Shown here piece by piece: positions 35,103 through 42,751 of a stretch of DNA of 52,974 nucleotides (positions are counted from its first letter, which is position 1; each line of letters opens with the position of its first letter). The DNA comes from Deltaproteobacteria bacterium. GTDB lineage: Bacteria; Desulfobacterota; GWC2-55-46; UBA9637. Where the stretch lies: positions 1 through 52,974 of the forward strand of contig JACRNJ010000080.1 in assembly GCA_016219285.1 (NCBI GenBank), written 5' to 3'. The position numbers and the translations under genes are program-made. The notes under the pieces were generated by a model. It was not told where the DNA came from, ran no database searches, and saw only the letters and a list, made by a program, of their open reading frames with translations.

Positions 35103-35719
35103 ACATGTCCTTTATCAGTTTTTTTGTTCTTGCCATTAAGTTTTTATATGTCATCAATTCATTTCTTGCATCCGTAAACTGCAAGTGGATTTTTCAGTTT
35201 TTGATTATTTATACGGCAGCATTATTGTAGTTTGTAAACTTGGGCAATTATTGCAAGTAGAAAAAAAATTGTCAAAGGGAAAATTCAGAAATTCAGAACT
35301 TTTTCTTGACGCATTCTGTTTAAACCTGATAGTCTGATTGCCATACATCCGGAAAATGTAATTGCATTTTCTGGCAAACGCAATCCCCCTGATAAAACCC
35401 TTCCGGGCAGGTTTTGGCCAAACAGTGTAGTTGCCGATTCATCGGCGATTTTAAAAACGTCCATGGGGCACCCAACAGAAGGTTATGTCGGGTAGCTACC
35501 ATACATAAAAGAATATGCTCCGTTTTATCCACGCCCAGAGGGCACCCGCTTCTCCTTGTCCCCTGATAGAAACTTTCAGGGGCAGTCTCTGGCTCAAATC
35601 GTGCCTGTCTGCAGTGACTCAGGCACAGGCAGGCGTTTGCACCCAAAAAATAAAACCAAATGCATTTTTCGGTTAATCGGTGTAATCGTTTCTGAAAAGC
35701 TGTGGAATCAAGTACGTTT
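35103..35719. other. Intergenic region between gcvT and cobO, repeats only
   Basis: About 600 bp between divergent genes. It holds a family A element at 35427-35499, a CCCCTGA/TCAGGGG hairpin (35560-35582) and a TGCCTGT/ACAGGCA hairpin (35603-35632). A 138-codon minus frame at 35320-35736 crosses all of these and is not believable as a gene. Neither a glycine nor a cobalamin riboswitch could be recognised. Promoters for both flanking genes must be here but no clear box pair was found. Confidence 0.6.
35427..35499. repeat. Family A palindromic element upstream of cobO
   Basis: GTAGTTGCCGATTCATCGGC at the left and ACATAACCTTCTGTTGGGTG-type sequence (reverse strand) at the right, ending GTAGCTAC. 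This is the same element as at 49295 in reverse orientation. Confidence 0.75.
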
Positions 35720-36250
35720 ATGCAAAAAGGTCTCATACATATCTATACCGGCGAAGGAAAGGGCAAGACAACTGCTGCTATTGGTCTGGCTGTAAGGGCT
35801 GCCGGCCAGTGTCACAGGGTTTTATTTGTTCAATTCTTTAAAGTTGATAATGCATCATCGGGAGAAAAAGAAGCATTTAAGAAGATTTCTGAGATAGAAC
35901 TTATCCGTTCCAATATACGGCATCCCATATTTACAAAGGAAAAGACCGATAGGGGATTGCTCAAGCAGTCCATTATTGAAACCTTTGAGATAGTCAAAAA
36001 AAGGATTGCCTCCCATGATATAAACCTTCTTGTTTTGGATGAGATTAACAGTGTTTTGGCAGGCGGCTGGCTGGATATAGACGCCCTGATTTCTTTTTTA
36101 CAAAACAGGCCGGAAGGGCTTGAAGTAGTTTTGACAGGCAGGGATGCTTCGGTAGAACTGATTAAGATGGCAGATTATGTTACCGAGATGCTCAAGATAA
36201 AACATCCGTTTGACAATAATGTAAAGGCGAGGAAGGGGATTGAATACTAA
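35720..36250 (+). CDS. cobO: Cob(I)yrinic acid a,c-diamide adenosyltransferase
   Basis: Adds the adenosyl group to cobalt in B12 synthesis or salvage. The start at 35720 (MQKGLIHIYTGEGKGKTTAA) is standard; an in-frame GTG at 35702 adds six residues. The P-loop is GEGKGKTT, and NLLVLDEINSVLAGGW and LTGRDAS are family motifs. At about 176 residues it is the CobA/BtuR type. It overlaps cobU's only available start. Confidence 0.94.
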   Translation: MQKGLIHIYTGEGKGKTTAAIGLAVRAAGQCHRVLFVQFFKVDNASSGEKEAFKKISEIELIRSNIRHPIFTKEKTDRGLLKQSIIETFEIVKKRIASHDINLLVLDEINSVLAGGWLDIDALISFLQNRPEGLEVVLTGRDASVELIKMADYVTEMLKIKHPFDNNVKARKGIEY

Positions 36251-36902
36251 AAGTCAGAAGTCAGAAGTCAGAAGTCAGAAGTCAGAAAAAAAGCACTCCA
36301 AACTCCAAACTCAGAACCTTGTCCCCGCAGGTTTTAAGCGGGGATCCAAACTGATTTTAGTCCTCGGCGGCGCGAGAAGCGGGAAGAGCGCATATGCATT
36401 GAAGCTGGCGGAATCAAGATCTGATAAAAGGCTCTATCTTGCCACAGCCCAGGCCATTGACAAAGAAATGACGGAGAGGATTCGGAAACATAAAAAAGGG
36501 CGGGGCAATAATTGGACAACAATAGAAGAACCGATAAATGTTATTGACGTTATCAGAAAAGGTAAAAAGAATGATGTGTTATTGCTGGACTGCTTGACGT
36601 TGTGGATTTCTAATTTGATGCACAAAAAGTCAGAAGTCAGGGGTTTGCCCCAGAATGCATCTATCGTGGGTCAGAAGTCAGAAGTTATATACAAAAACAT
36701 CAATCAGCTTGCTTCTGCATGTAAACAATCAAAGGCTAACATCATTATCGTCTCCAATGAGGTGGGCATGGGTATTGTCCCTGACAATCCGATGGCAAGG
36801 CAATTCAGAGACATTGCCGGCTATGCAAATCAGAAGATAGCGGAAGCAGCGGATGAGGTATATTTTGTGGCAGCTGGGATCGGGATTAAAATTAAAAATT
36901 AG
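36240..36902 (+). CDS. cobU: Adenosylcobinamide kinase/adenosylcobinamide-phosphate guanylyltransferase
   Basis: The core has the P-loop LVLGGARSGKSAYALKLAES, then LYLATAQAIDKEMTERIRKH (with the guanylated His region), VLLLDCLTLWISNLM and IVSNEVGMGIVPDNPMARQF. The only start in frame is TTG at 36240. The first 38 residues are not part of the family: they are coded by five AGTCAGA heptamers and by a TCCCCGC/GCGGGGA palindrome. A second repeat insertion (36627-36686) adds residues KKSEVRGLPQNASIVGQKSE after NLMH. The catalytic core is otherwise intact, so the protein may tolerate both. Confidence 0.92.
   Translation: MNTKSQKSEVRSQKSEKKHSKLQTQNLVPAGFKRGSKLILVLGGARSGKSAYALKLAESRSDKRLYLATAQAIDKEMTERIRKHKKGRGNNWTTIEEPINVIDVIRKGKKNDVLLLDCLTLWISNLMHKKSEVRGLPQNASIVGQKSEVIYKNINQLASACKQSKANIIIVSNEVGMGIVPDNPMARQFRDIAGYANQKIAEAADEVYFVAAGIGIKIKN
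36252..36286 (+). repeat. Five tandem AGTCAGA heptamers at the 5' end of cobU
   Basis: 35 bp of a perfect 7-bp unit within the coding frame, encoding a KSEVRSQ heptad. Gain or loss of one unit would shift the frame. Confidence 0.85.
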
Positions 36903-36982
36903 GGACATCCCGTATTTTTTATAAGACGCTTTAATCATCGCCATTCATGTTTTGAGAGAATAAAAATATTTGAGGATGTATT

Positions 36983-37585
36983 ATGTTAATAGGCCTTACA
37001 GGCGGCATTGCATCAGGGAAAAGCCTTGCGGCTAAAGAATTAAAAAGGCTCGGCGTATATCTCATTGATGCCGATGAGATAGCGAGGGAAGTAGTCAAGC
37101 CAGGGCTTCCTGCATACAAGGATATTATTCAAGAGTTCGGGGAAGGAATTCTCCATCCTAATCAGACAATAAACCGCAAGGTTCTCGGCAGTATTGTCTT
37201 TTCTAATCCAGAGCTCAGAACGAGGCTTGAACAGATAACACACCCGAGGATAAGGGAGAAGATAGACGCAGAAATAGCAGCCATAAAAGCTAAAAATCCA
37301 AAGACAGTTATTGTAGTGGATGCAGCGCTTTTGATAGAGGCGGGGCTTAATAAAAAAATGGATAAGGTTGTTGTGGTATATGCAGACGAGAAAACACAGA
37401 TAAAACGGTTGATAAAAAGAAGCGGCTTCACAATGGCTGAGGCAAAAAAACGTATTGCGAGCCAGATGCCATTATTGGAAAAGATTAAGTATGCTGATTT
37501 TGTCATAGAGAATATAGAGGGGAAAAGTAAAGAAGATGTAACAAAGGAAATTAAAAAAGTTTTTGAGAGGTTGAAATTACCATAA
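36983..37585 (+). CDS. coaE: Dephospho-CoA kinase
   Basis: Last step of coenzyme A synthesis. The 200-residue protein starts MLIGLTGGIASGKSLAAKEL (P-loop GGIASGKS), then LIDADEIAREVV, ITHPRIREKI and a LID region RLIKRSGFTMAEAKKRIASQ. Full length. Confidence 0.97.
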   Translation: MLIGLTGGIASGKSLAAKELKRLGVYLIDADEIAREVVKPGLPAYKDIIQEFGEGILHPNQTINRKVLGSIVFSNPELRTRLEQITHPRIREKIDAEIAAIKAKNPKTVIVVDAALLIEAGLNKKMDKVVVVYADEKTQIKRLIKRSGFTMAEAKKRIASQMPLLEKIKYADFVIENIEGKSKEDVTKEIKKVFERLKLP

Positions 37586-37637
37586 TTATCTCCCTCTCCC
37601 CTTGCGGGAGATGGGAGGGTGAGGGGTAGATTTGAAT

Positions 37638-38570
37638 ATGCAGTTAACCATTGGCCCGATATTATTTGACTGGAAAAAACAAGACCTCTTCAGGTTTTAT
37701 GATGAAGTTGCAGACATGCCTGTAGACATGGTTTATCTCGGCGAGGTAGTGTGCGCAAAGAAGAATGGGCTGACTGTTAAAGAATTAGAGGTTATTGGCA
37801 AGAAGCTGGAAAAGGCAGGCAAAGAGGTTGTTGTCTCAAGCCTTGCAGTTGTGAGCAATGAGGAAGAGTTAAAATTAGTGAGAGATATTGCACAGCTGCC
37901 TTTTGCTGTTGAGGCAAATGATATGTCGGTTTTTAATATCAAATCGGAAATCGGAAATCGGAAATCGGAAATCATTGCCGGCCCCCACATTGCCACCTAC
38001 AATGCGCCTTCAATAGAATTTCTTAAAAGTATAGGAGTCAATAGGGTGGTCTTTCCAGTTGAGCTTTCAAGGGATTCAGTGAACCACTGTATCCAGAATA
38101 CAGGCATAGACGCTGAAATATTTGCCCATGGGAAAGCGCCTCTGGCATTCTCGTGGAGGTGCTATACCTCAAGAGCTTACGGGCTTAATAAGACTAACTG
38201 CCGGTATCACTGCAAACAACATCCAGATGGCATGCCATTAAAAACAATTGAAGGAGAGCCGACCTTCACTATCAACGGGACATCTGTCTTGAGCGCCTTG
38301 ACCTATACCCTTGTCGAACCTATTGAAGATTTAAAGGCTATCGGCATAAAGGCGCTAAGAATCTCTCCTCAGTATCAGCATACAAAAAGAATTGTGGATG
38401 TCTTCAGAAAAAGGATTGACGGTATTATAGGCCATGATGAAGGCCTTGCCATGCTTAAACAGACAAGCCCATTGGGGTTTTGCAATGGGTGGTATTGGGG
38501 GAGGGCGGGGAAGGAGTATTTGGCGGCTGCTAAAAAGTCTGTCTGCGGTGTTGTCGCTGCGGCTTCTTAG
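37638..38570 (+). CDS. U32 family Fe-S protein, UbiV-like
   Basis: With the ATG at 37638 (MQLTIGPILFDW) the cysteines fall at 39, 175, 188 and 192. The spacing C-x12-C-x3-C (CYTSRAYGLNKTNCRYHC) and the position of C39 match the four 4Fe-4S ligands described for E. coli UbiV. UbiV with UbiU supports oxygen-independent hydroxylation in ubiquinone synthesis; no ubiU is in this window, so a different RNA or quinone substrate is possible. Residues about 100-113 (NIKSEIGNRKSEII) come from a tandem AAATCGG heptamer inside the gene, which looks like an insertion in a loop. Confidence 0.82.
   Translation: MQLTIGPILFDWKKQDLFRFYDEVADMPVDMVYLGEVVCAKKNGLTVKELEVIGKKLEKAGKEVVVSSLAVVSNEEELKLVRDIAQLPFAVEANDMSVFNIKSEIGNRKSEIIAGPHIATYNAPSIEFLKSIGVNRVVFPVELSRDSVNHCIQNTGIDAEIFAHGKAPLAFSWRCYTSRAYGLNKTNCRYHCKQHPDGMPLKTIEGEPTFTINGTSVLSALTYTLVEPIEDLKAIGIKALRISPQYQHTKRIVDVFRKRIDGIIGHDEGLAMLKQTSPLGFCNGWYWGRAGKEYLAAAKKSVCGVVAAAS
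37941..37974 (+). repeat. AAATCGG heptamer tandem inside the ubiV-like gene
   Basis: Four perfect units plus a partial fifth; encodes KSEIGNR-type residues. A change of one unit would break the frame, so this is a potential on/off site. Confidence 0.85.
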
Positions 38571-38574
38571 CTCA

Positions 38575-38735
38575 ACCCTTGACAAAGCTGTCCTTGGCCA
38601 AAGCCAAGGGCTTGCCTTTGGCAAGCCACAGATTTGTCAAGGGTCAACATACCTGTAGATTGACCATCCCCAATGAAAACACTTGGGGACAAGTTTATGG
38701 GCGTGCTTAAAGGCGCCGATAAATCGGCAAACTAC
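38575..38735. repeat. Family D and family A copies between ubiV-like and murI genes
   Basis: CCCTTGACAAAGCTGTCC...GATTTGTCAAGGGT (38575-38642) encloses a second palindrome TTGGCCAAAGCCAAGGGCTT. The end of a family A element (GCCGATAAATCGGCAAACTAC) finishes at 38735. No gene is seen between 38571 and 38824. Confidence 0.65.
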
Positions 38736-38824
38736 GACTGTCTTGCATCTGACCAATCCCCAAAATAGCGATTGATTTTTGGGGCAATTTTTGAACTAGA
38801 AATGGGCAATAAGGTTGAGTTATT

Positions 38825-39721
38825 ATGAGCAATTATTTTCGTGGCAAAAAACCAATAGGCATATTTGACTCCGGCATCGGCGGGCTCACGGTGCTAAAAG
38901 AAATTTTGAATGTCATGCCTTGGGAAGATACCGTCTATCTTGGAGACACTGCTCGTGTGCCATATGGCACAAAATCTGTTGAGACAGTTACACGATACTC
39001 ATTTGAAAATGCCAGATTTCTTTTAAAATTCGATATTAAGCTGCTGGTAGTCGCATGCAACACTGCTTCTGCATATTGTCTGCGCCAACTGCAGCAAGAG
39101 CTACCGATACCAGTAATAGGCGTGATAGAGCCAGGCGCAAGAAAGGCAGTTGAAGTAACAAAAACTAAAAGAATTGGTGTAATAGGGACAGAGGGCACGA
39201 TCAGGAGTAACGCCTATGTTGACGCAATAATGCGGATTTACGGAAACGGAAAGACAATGATTGCCGAGCATGGGGACAAGCATTTCGACAGGTACTTCGA
39301 GATTACAAGCGGGGACGTGGTCATTTTCACCAAGGCGTGTCCCCTTTTTGTGCCTCTATCCGAAGAGGGCTGGACGAACAATGATGTGGCGCGCCTAACT
39401 GTGGAACACTACCTCAAAGGACTTAAAAGCAATAGAATAGACACCCTTATACTTGGCTGCACCCATTACCCGCTCTTGAAGGATGTAATACAAAAGGTTA
39501 TGGGCGAAAATGTCGCGCTTATAGATTCGGGCCGCGAAACAGCAGCAGATGCTGCGAAATGCCTTATGGATAGAGGTATTATAGGAATCTCATCTTCTAA
39601 ACAGGGCTCTCATAGATTCTTTGTCACAGACTCGCCTGACAGATTTAAGCAGGTTGGCAGCAAGTTTATGACTGCAAATGTTGATAATGTTGAACTTATA
39701 AATGTGGAAAAGGCAGAGTAA
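38825..39721 (+). CDS. murI: Glutamate racemase
   Basis: Makes D-glutamate for peptidoglycan. The 298-residue protein has PIGIFDSGIGGLTVLKEIL, the catalytic Cys motifs VVACNTASAYCLRQ and LGCTHYPLL, and GVIEPGARKAVEVT. Between SNAYVDAIMRIYGNGKTMIA and FTKACPLFVPL it has about 20 residues (EHGDKHFDRYFEITSGDVVI) more than usual. This extra segment is not obviously one of the repeats. Confidence 0.96.
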   Translation: MSNYFRGKKPIGIFDSGIGGLTVLKEILNVMPWEDTVYLGDTARVPYGTKSVETVTRYSFENARFLLKFDIKLLVVACNTASAYCLRQLQQELPIPVIGVIEPGARKAVEVTKTKRIGVIGTEGTIRSNAYVDAIMRIYGNGKTMIAEHGDKHFDRYFEITSGDVVIFTKACPLFVPLSEEGWTNNDVARLTVEHYLKGLKSNRIDTLILGCTHYPLLKDVIQKVMGENVALIDSGRETAADAAKCLMDRGIIGISSSKQGSHRFFVTDSPDRFKQVGSKFMTANVDNVELINVEKAE

Positions 39722-39768
39722 AGATTGCAAGCTTGCAAACCTATAGTGAACGACAAAAATAAGTAGCT

Positions 39769-39943
39769 GTAGTTTGCCAGGCTCAACCTTATGTTGGGCA
39801 CACCATGGGCGTATTTTAAAATCGCCGATAAACCCCGTTAGAAGTTCATTTTAAGGGAGTTAATGTTAATAAAGTTTCATCAAAATCTTCAATTGAAAAG
39901 CTTCTAACGGGGTAAATCGGCAGACTACAAATTTATGTCGCTG
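39769..39943. repeat. Family A element interrupted by a MITE
   Basis: The element starts GTAGTTTGCC (39769) and ends GGCAGACTAC (39928), followed by the shared tail GTCGCTGCCTATAA. Its middle GCCGATAAATCGGC is split by the 80-bp insertion at 39833-39912. The rest of 39944-40089 holds no gene. Confidence 0.85.
39833..39912. mobile_element. 80-bp MITE with 12-bp perfect ends and TAAA duplication
   Basis: Ends CCCCGTTAGAAG (39833-39844) and CTTCTAACGGGG (39901-39912) are exact inverted copies. TAAA at 39829-39832 and 39913-39916 flanks it. Removing element plus one TAAA restores the GCCGATAAATCGGC of the host repeat exactly, so this is a clean insertion. Confidence 0.88.
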
Positions 39944-40089
39944 CCTATAAAAGCTTCTCCCTGGCAGGCTGCTTAAAAAGTCATCAACAGCATGGGCGTA
40001 AATACGGCGATACGGTTGCAGCATAAGCAAGGTGATAAGGCAAAAAGGGAAAGGGAAAAGGGTTAATAAAAGTCTGCGGCAGGAAAAGA

Positions 40090-40650
40090 ATGAGGGCAAA
40101 AAAGGCTCAGGCAGGAGAAAAGATTGCTGTAATAGGTCTTGGCAATATTCTGTTGCAGGATGAGGGCGCCGGAGTTCATGTCATTGAAACATTAAGAAAA
40201 GATTTTGATTTTCCTAAAAATATCCAGCTTATTGACGGCGGGACAATAGGCCTTAACCTCCTCTCCTTTATAGAGGGAATGGATAAAATCCTTATTATAG
40301 ATGCGGTAAATATAAAAAAGGAACCAGGGACAATTGTAATCATTGATGATGAAGATATCCCGTCATTTGTCAGCGCAAAGCTGTCTGTACATGAAATAGC
40401 CTTTCCTGATGTGTTTTCTGTTTTAAAATCTTTAGGAATAAAACCAGCAAGAATGACCCTTGTAGGCATCCAGCCTGAGAGTGTAGATATAGGCCTTAAT
40501 ATGTCAGAGGCAGTAAATAAAAAATTTGACAGGCTTGTTAATACAGTGATAGAAAGGCTGAATCAGTGGGGGGTAGAAGTAATTTATAGCCATGTGTCTC
40601 GCAATTCCATCAAAAGTAGTAGAAATAAAAGGCGCTGTAGCAACCATTGA
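40090..40650 (+). CDS. [NiFe]-hydrogenase maturation protease
   Basis: Cleaves the C-terminus of the hydrogenase large subunit after nickel insertion. Family motifs are IAVIGLGNILLQDEGAGVHV (with the metal-sensing Glu), ILIIDAVNIKKEPGTI (Asp) and LSVHEIAF (His), followed by TLVGIQPESVDIGLNMSEAV. The last 20 residues (HVSRNSIKSSRNKRRCSNH) are read in a different frame over the first 59 nt of hypC, so the stop seems to have moved into its neighbour. The large-subunit gene is not in this window. Confidence 0.93.
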   Translation: MRAKKAQAGEKIAVIGLGNILLQDEGAGVHVIETLRKDFDFPKNIQLIDGGTIGLNLLSFIEGMDKILIIDAVNIKKEPGTIVIIDDEDIPSFVSAKLSVHEIAFPDVFSVLKSLGIKPARMTLVGIQPESVDIGLNMSEAVNKKFDRLVNTVIERLNQWGVEVIYSHVSRNSIKSSRNKRRCSNH

Positions 40651-40813
40651 TGTGCATGGTGTTCGCCGCGATATCAACATCACGCTCCTGCCGGAGGAGA
40701 TAGGCATCGGCGATTATGTCCTTGTGCATGCTGGTTTTGCTCTTCAGAAGATTGATAGAGAAGCTGGAGACGATGCCATTAAGCTGATAAATGAGGTTTT
40801 GGAAGGTGATTAG
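40592..40813 (+). CDS. hypC: Hydrogenase assembly chaperone HypC
   Basis: The 73-residue protein starts MCLAIPSKVVEIKG; Cys2 carries the Fe(CN)2CO group during hydrogenase assembly. The middle IGDYVLVHAGFALQKID is also conserved. It overlaps the protease gene by 59 nt in another frame, so the pair is probably co-translated. Confidence 0.96.
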   Translation: MCLAIPSKVVEIKGAVATIDVHGVRRDINITLLPEEIGIGDYVLVHAGFALQKIDREAGDDAIKLINEVLEGD

Positions 40814-40985
40814 CTTAACTCCCAAACAGCTGTTTTTCAGTGTCAACCATGACAGGTTTTTTTAGATTTTCGTTGACGCAAAGCAAGGCTTTCTGATAAC
40901 CTCTTAAAGACCGTGAATCGTGACTGTGTTCCGTGTCCGTGTATTTCATGGTCACGGCTAACGGACACGAGTAACGGCTTTTTTT

Positions 40986-41624
40986 ATGGAATCAATAATC
41001 CAGGATATAGTCATACTTGCAGTTCCGGTGCTTTTGGCAGTAACATTTCATGAGGTTGCGCATGGATGGGTGGCGGACAAGCTTGGAGACCCTACTGCAC
41101 GGCTTTTGGGAAGGCTTACGCTTAACCCGATTAAGCATCTTGACCCTATCGGAACCCTTGTGTTTTTTCTGACCAGAATGATAGGCTGGGCAAAGCCGGT
41201 TCCTGTAAACCCTTTAAACTTCAGAGACCCGTTAAAAGGCATGATGTGGGTTGCCATTGCAGGGCCAATAACAAACCTTTTCCTTGCTGCAATCAGCGCT
41301 GTTATCTTGAGACTTCTTTTAGCATCAGGCGCGCTGTTTGACCCATCTATATCTTTTATCATGAAACCGGCATATATGATGATTCAGGCGAGCGTTATTA
41401 TAAATGTCGGTCTGGCAGTGTTTAATTTTATACCTATCCCGCCGCTTGACGGAAGCAAGGTTTTGATGGGCATTTTATCCAGAGGGCAGGCAGAGGTTTT
41501 TGCGAGGATAGAGCCTTACGGATTTCTGATACTTATTCTTTTAATTATGACAGATATTATCCATATCATTGTTTCTCCTGTAATTATCTTTATAGTTAAT
41601 ATTCTTATCGGAGACAGATTTTAG
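40986..41624 (+). CDS. Site-2 protease family (M50) membrane protein
   Basis: The 212-residue integral membrane protein has the zinc motif VTFHEVAHGWVADKLGD (HExxH) in the first membrane segment and the second motif FNFIPIPPLDGSKVLMG (NxxPxxxLDG type) near the end. It has about six membrane segments and no PDZ domain. This is the small soluble-domain-free class common next to trpS and scpA. The substrate is unknown. Confidence 0.92.
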   Translation: MESIIQDIVILAVPVLLAVTFHEVAHGWVADKLGDPTARLLGRLTLNPIKHLDPIGTLVFFLTRMIGWAKPVPVNPLNFRDPLKGMMWVAIAGPITNLFLAAISAVILRLLLASGALFDPSISFIMKPAYMMIQASVIINVGLAVFNFIPIPPLDGSKVLMGILSRGQAEVFARIEPYGFLILILLIMTDIIHIIVSPVIIFIVNILIGDRF

Positions 41625-41716
41625 GCCTTGCGGTAATTGCAAAATGAACAATGAGGATAGAAAAATTGACATGTTACTTGTTTCAAATTTGCATTTTTCA
41701 ATGAGCGGAGTATTTA

Positions 41717-42700
41717 ATGGCTATTAAGCGGGTCTTAAGCGGCATGAGGCCTTCCGGCAAACTGCACCTCGGCCATTTCCACGGCGTTCTTGAAAACTGG
41801 CTCAAACTACAGAGGGAGAGCGAATGTTTTTTCTTTGTTGCTGATTGGCATGCGCTTACAACCGAATATAACAATCCATCTAATATTCAGGATAATATCA
41901 AAGAGATGGTAATCGACTGGCTTTCAGTAGGCATTAACCCTGAAGAAAGCGCTGTCTTTTTACAATCTGCTATCAAAGAACATGCTGAACTGCACCTTTT
42001 GTTATCAATGATAACCCCGCTTTCATGGCTTGAGAGAAATCCAACTTACAAGGAACAGACTGAAGAAATAAAGGACAGAGATTTGCATACATACGGTTTT
42101 CTCGGCTATCCTGTTTTGCAGACCGCCGATATTATTATTTATAAGGCTGATATGGTGCCGGTTGGCATAGACCAGGCGCCGCACCTTGAGCTTTCAAGGG
42201 AGATTACAAGGAGGTTTAATTTCCTCTATGGCGAGATATTTCCTGAGCCGCAAACCTTGCTTACGGAAACGCCCAAACTCCTCGGCACCGACGGCAGGAA
42301 GATGAGCAAGAGCTACAATAATTCCATATTTTTGTCAGACCCGCCTGATGTCATAGAGAAAAAGATTCTGCCTATGATGACAGATCCGGCCAGACAGCGC
42401 AGGACGGACAAGGGAAATCCCGAAGTCTGTCCGGTATATTTTCTTCATAGGATTTACTCTACACCCGAAACAATTACATGGGTGGAGCAAGGGTGCAAGA
42501 CCGCGGGCATCGGCTGTATAGAATGCAAGAAATCGCTCATTCCGTCCATCATCAAAAGGCTTGAACCGATTCAGAAGAAACGGACTGAACTGATAAAGAA
42601 TCCCGATGTCGTGAGTGAAGTAATAAACAGAGGAAATGCAAAGGCAAAGCAGATAGCGCAGGAGACCATGACCGGGGTGAGGAAGGCGTTGAAATTGTAG
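41717..42700 (+). CDS. trpS: Tryptophan--tRNA ligase
   Basis: Class I synthetase. The 327-residue protein has the HIGH-type motif SGMRPSGKLHLGHFHGVLEN, the KMSKS loop GRKMSKSYNN, and the active-site region YPVLQTADIIIYKADMVPVG. It is followed by scpA, a frequent order (M50 protease-trpS-scpA-scpB). Confidence 0.98.
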   Translation: MAIKRVLSGMRPSGKLHLGHFHGVLENWLKLQRESECFFFVADWHALTTEYNNPSNIQDNIKEMVIDWLSVGINPEESAVFLQSAIKEHAELHLLLSMITPLSWLERNPTYKEQTEEIKDRDLHTYGFLGYPVLQTADIIIYKADMVPVGIDQAPHLELSREITRRFNFLYGEIFPEPQTLLTETPKLLGTDGRKMSKSYNNSIFLSDPPDVIEKKILPMMTDPARQRRTDKGNPEVCPVYFLHRIYSTPETITWVEQGCKTAGIGCIECKKSLIPSIIKRLEPIQKKRTELIKNPDVVSEVINRGNAKAKQIAQETMTGVRKALKL

Positions 42701-42751
42701 AGTCATAGTATCAGAGTAAAAACATTGACTCTTTGACCCTTTGACTCTTTT

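Noticed and set aside
35103-35719. Glycine riboswitch before gcvT or cobalamin riboswitch before cobO
   Set aside because: No tandem glycine-aptamer core and no B12 box (GCCACTG and AGxCxGGAGACCTGCC-type) could be found on either strand; the hairpins present belong to dispersed repeats.
35320-35736. 138-codon minus-strand frame between gcvT and cobO
   Set aside because: It crosses a family A repeat and two hairpins, overlaps the cobO start, has no ribosome site and shows no protein-like pattern.
36252-36286. CRISPR-like array from tandem repeats
   Set aside because: Units are 7 bp with no spacers; the same holds for 37941-37974 and the family E copies. No cas genes are present.
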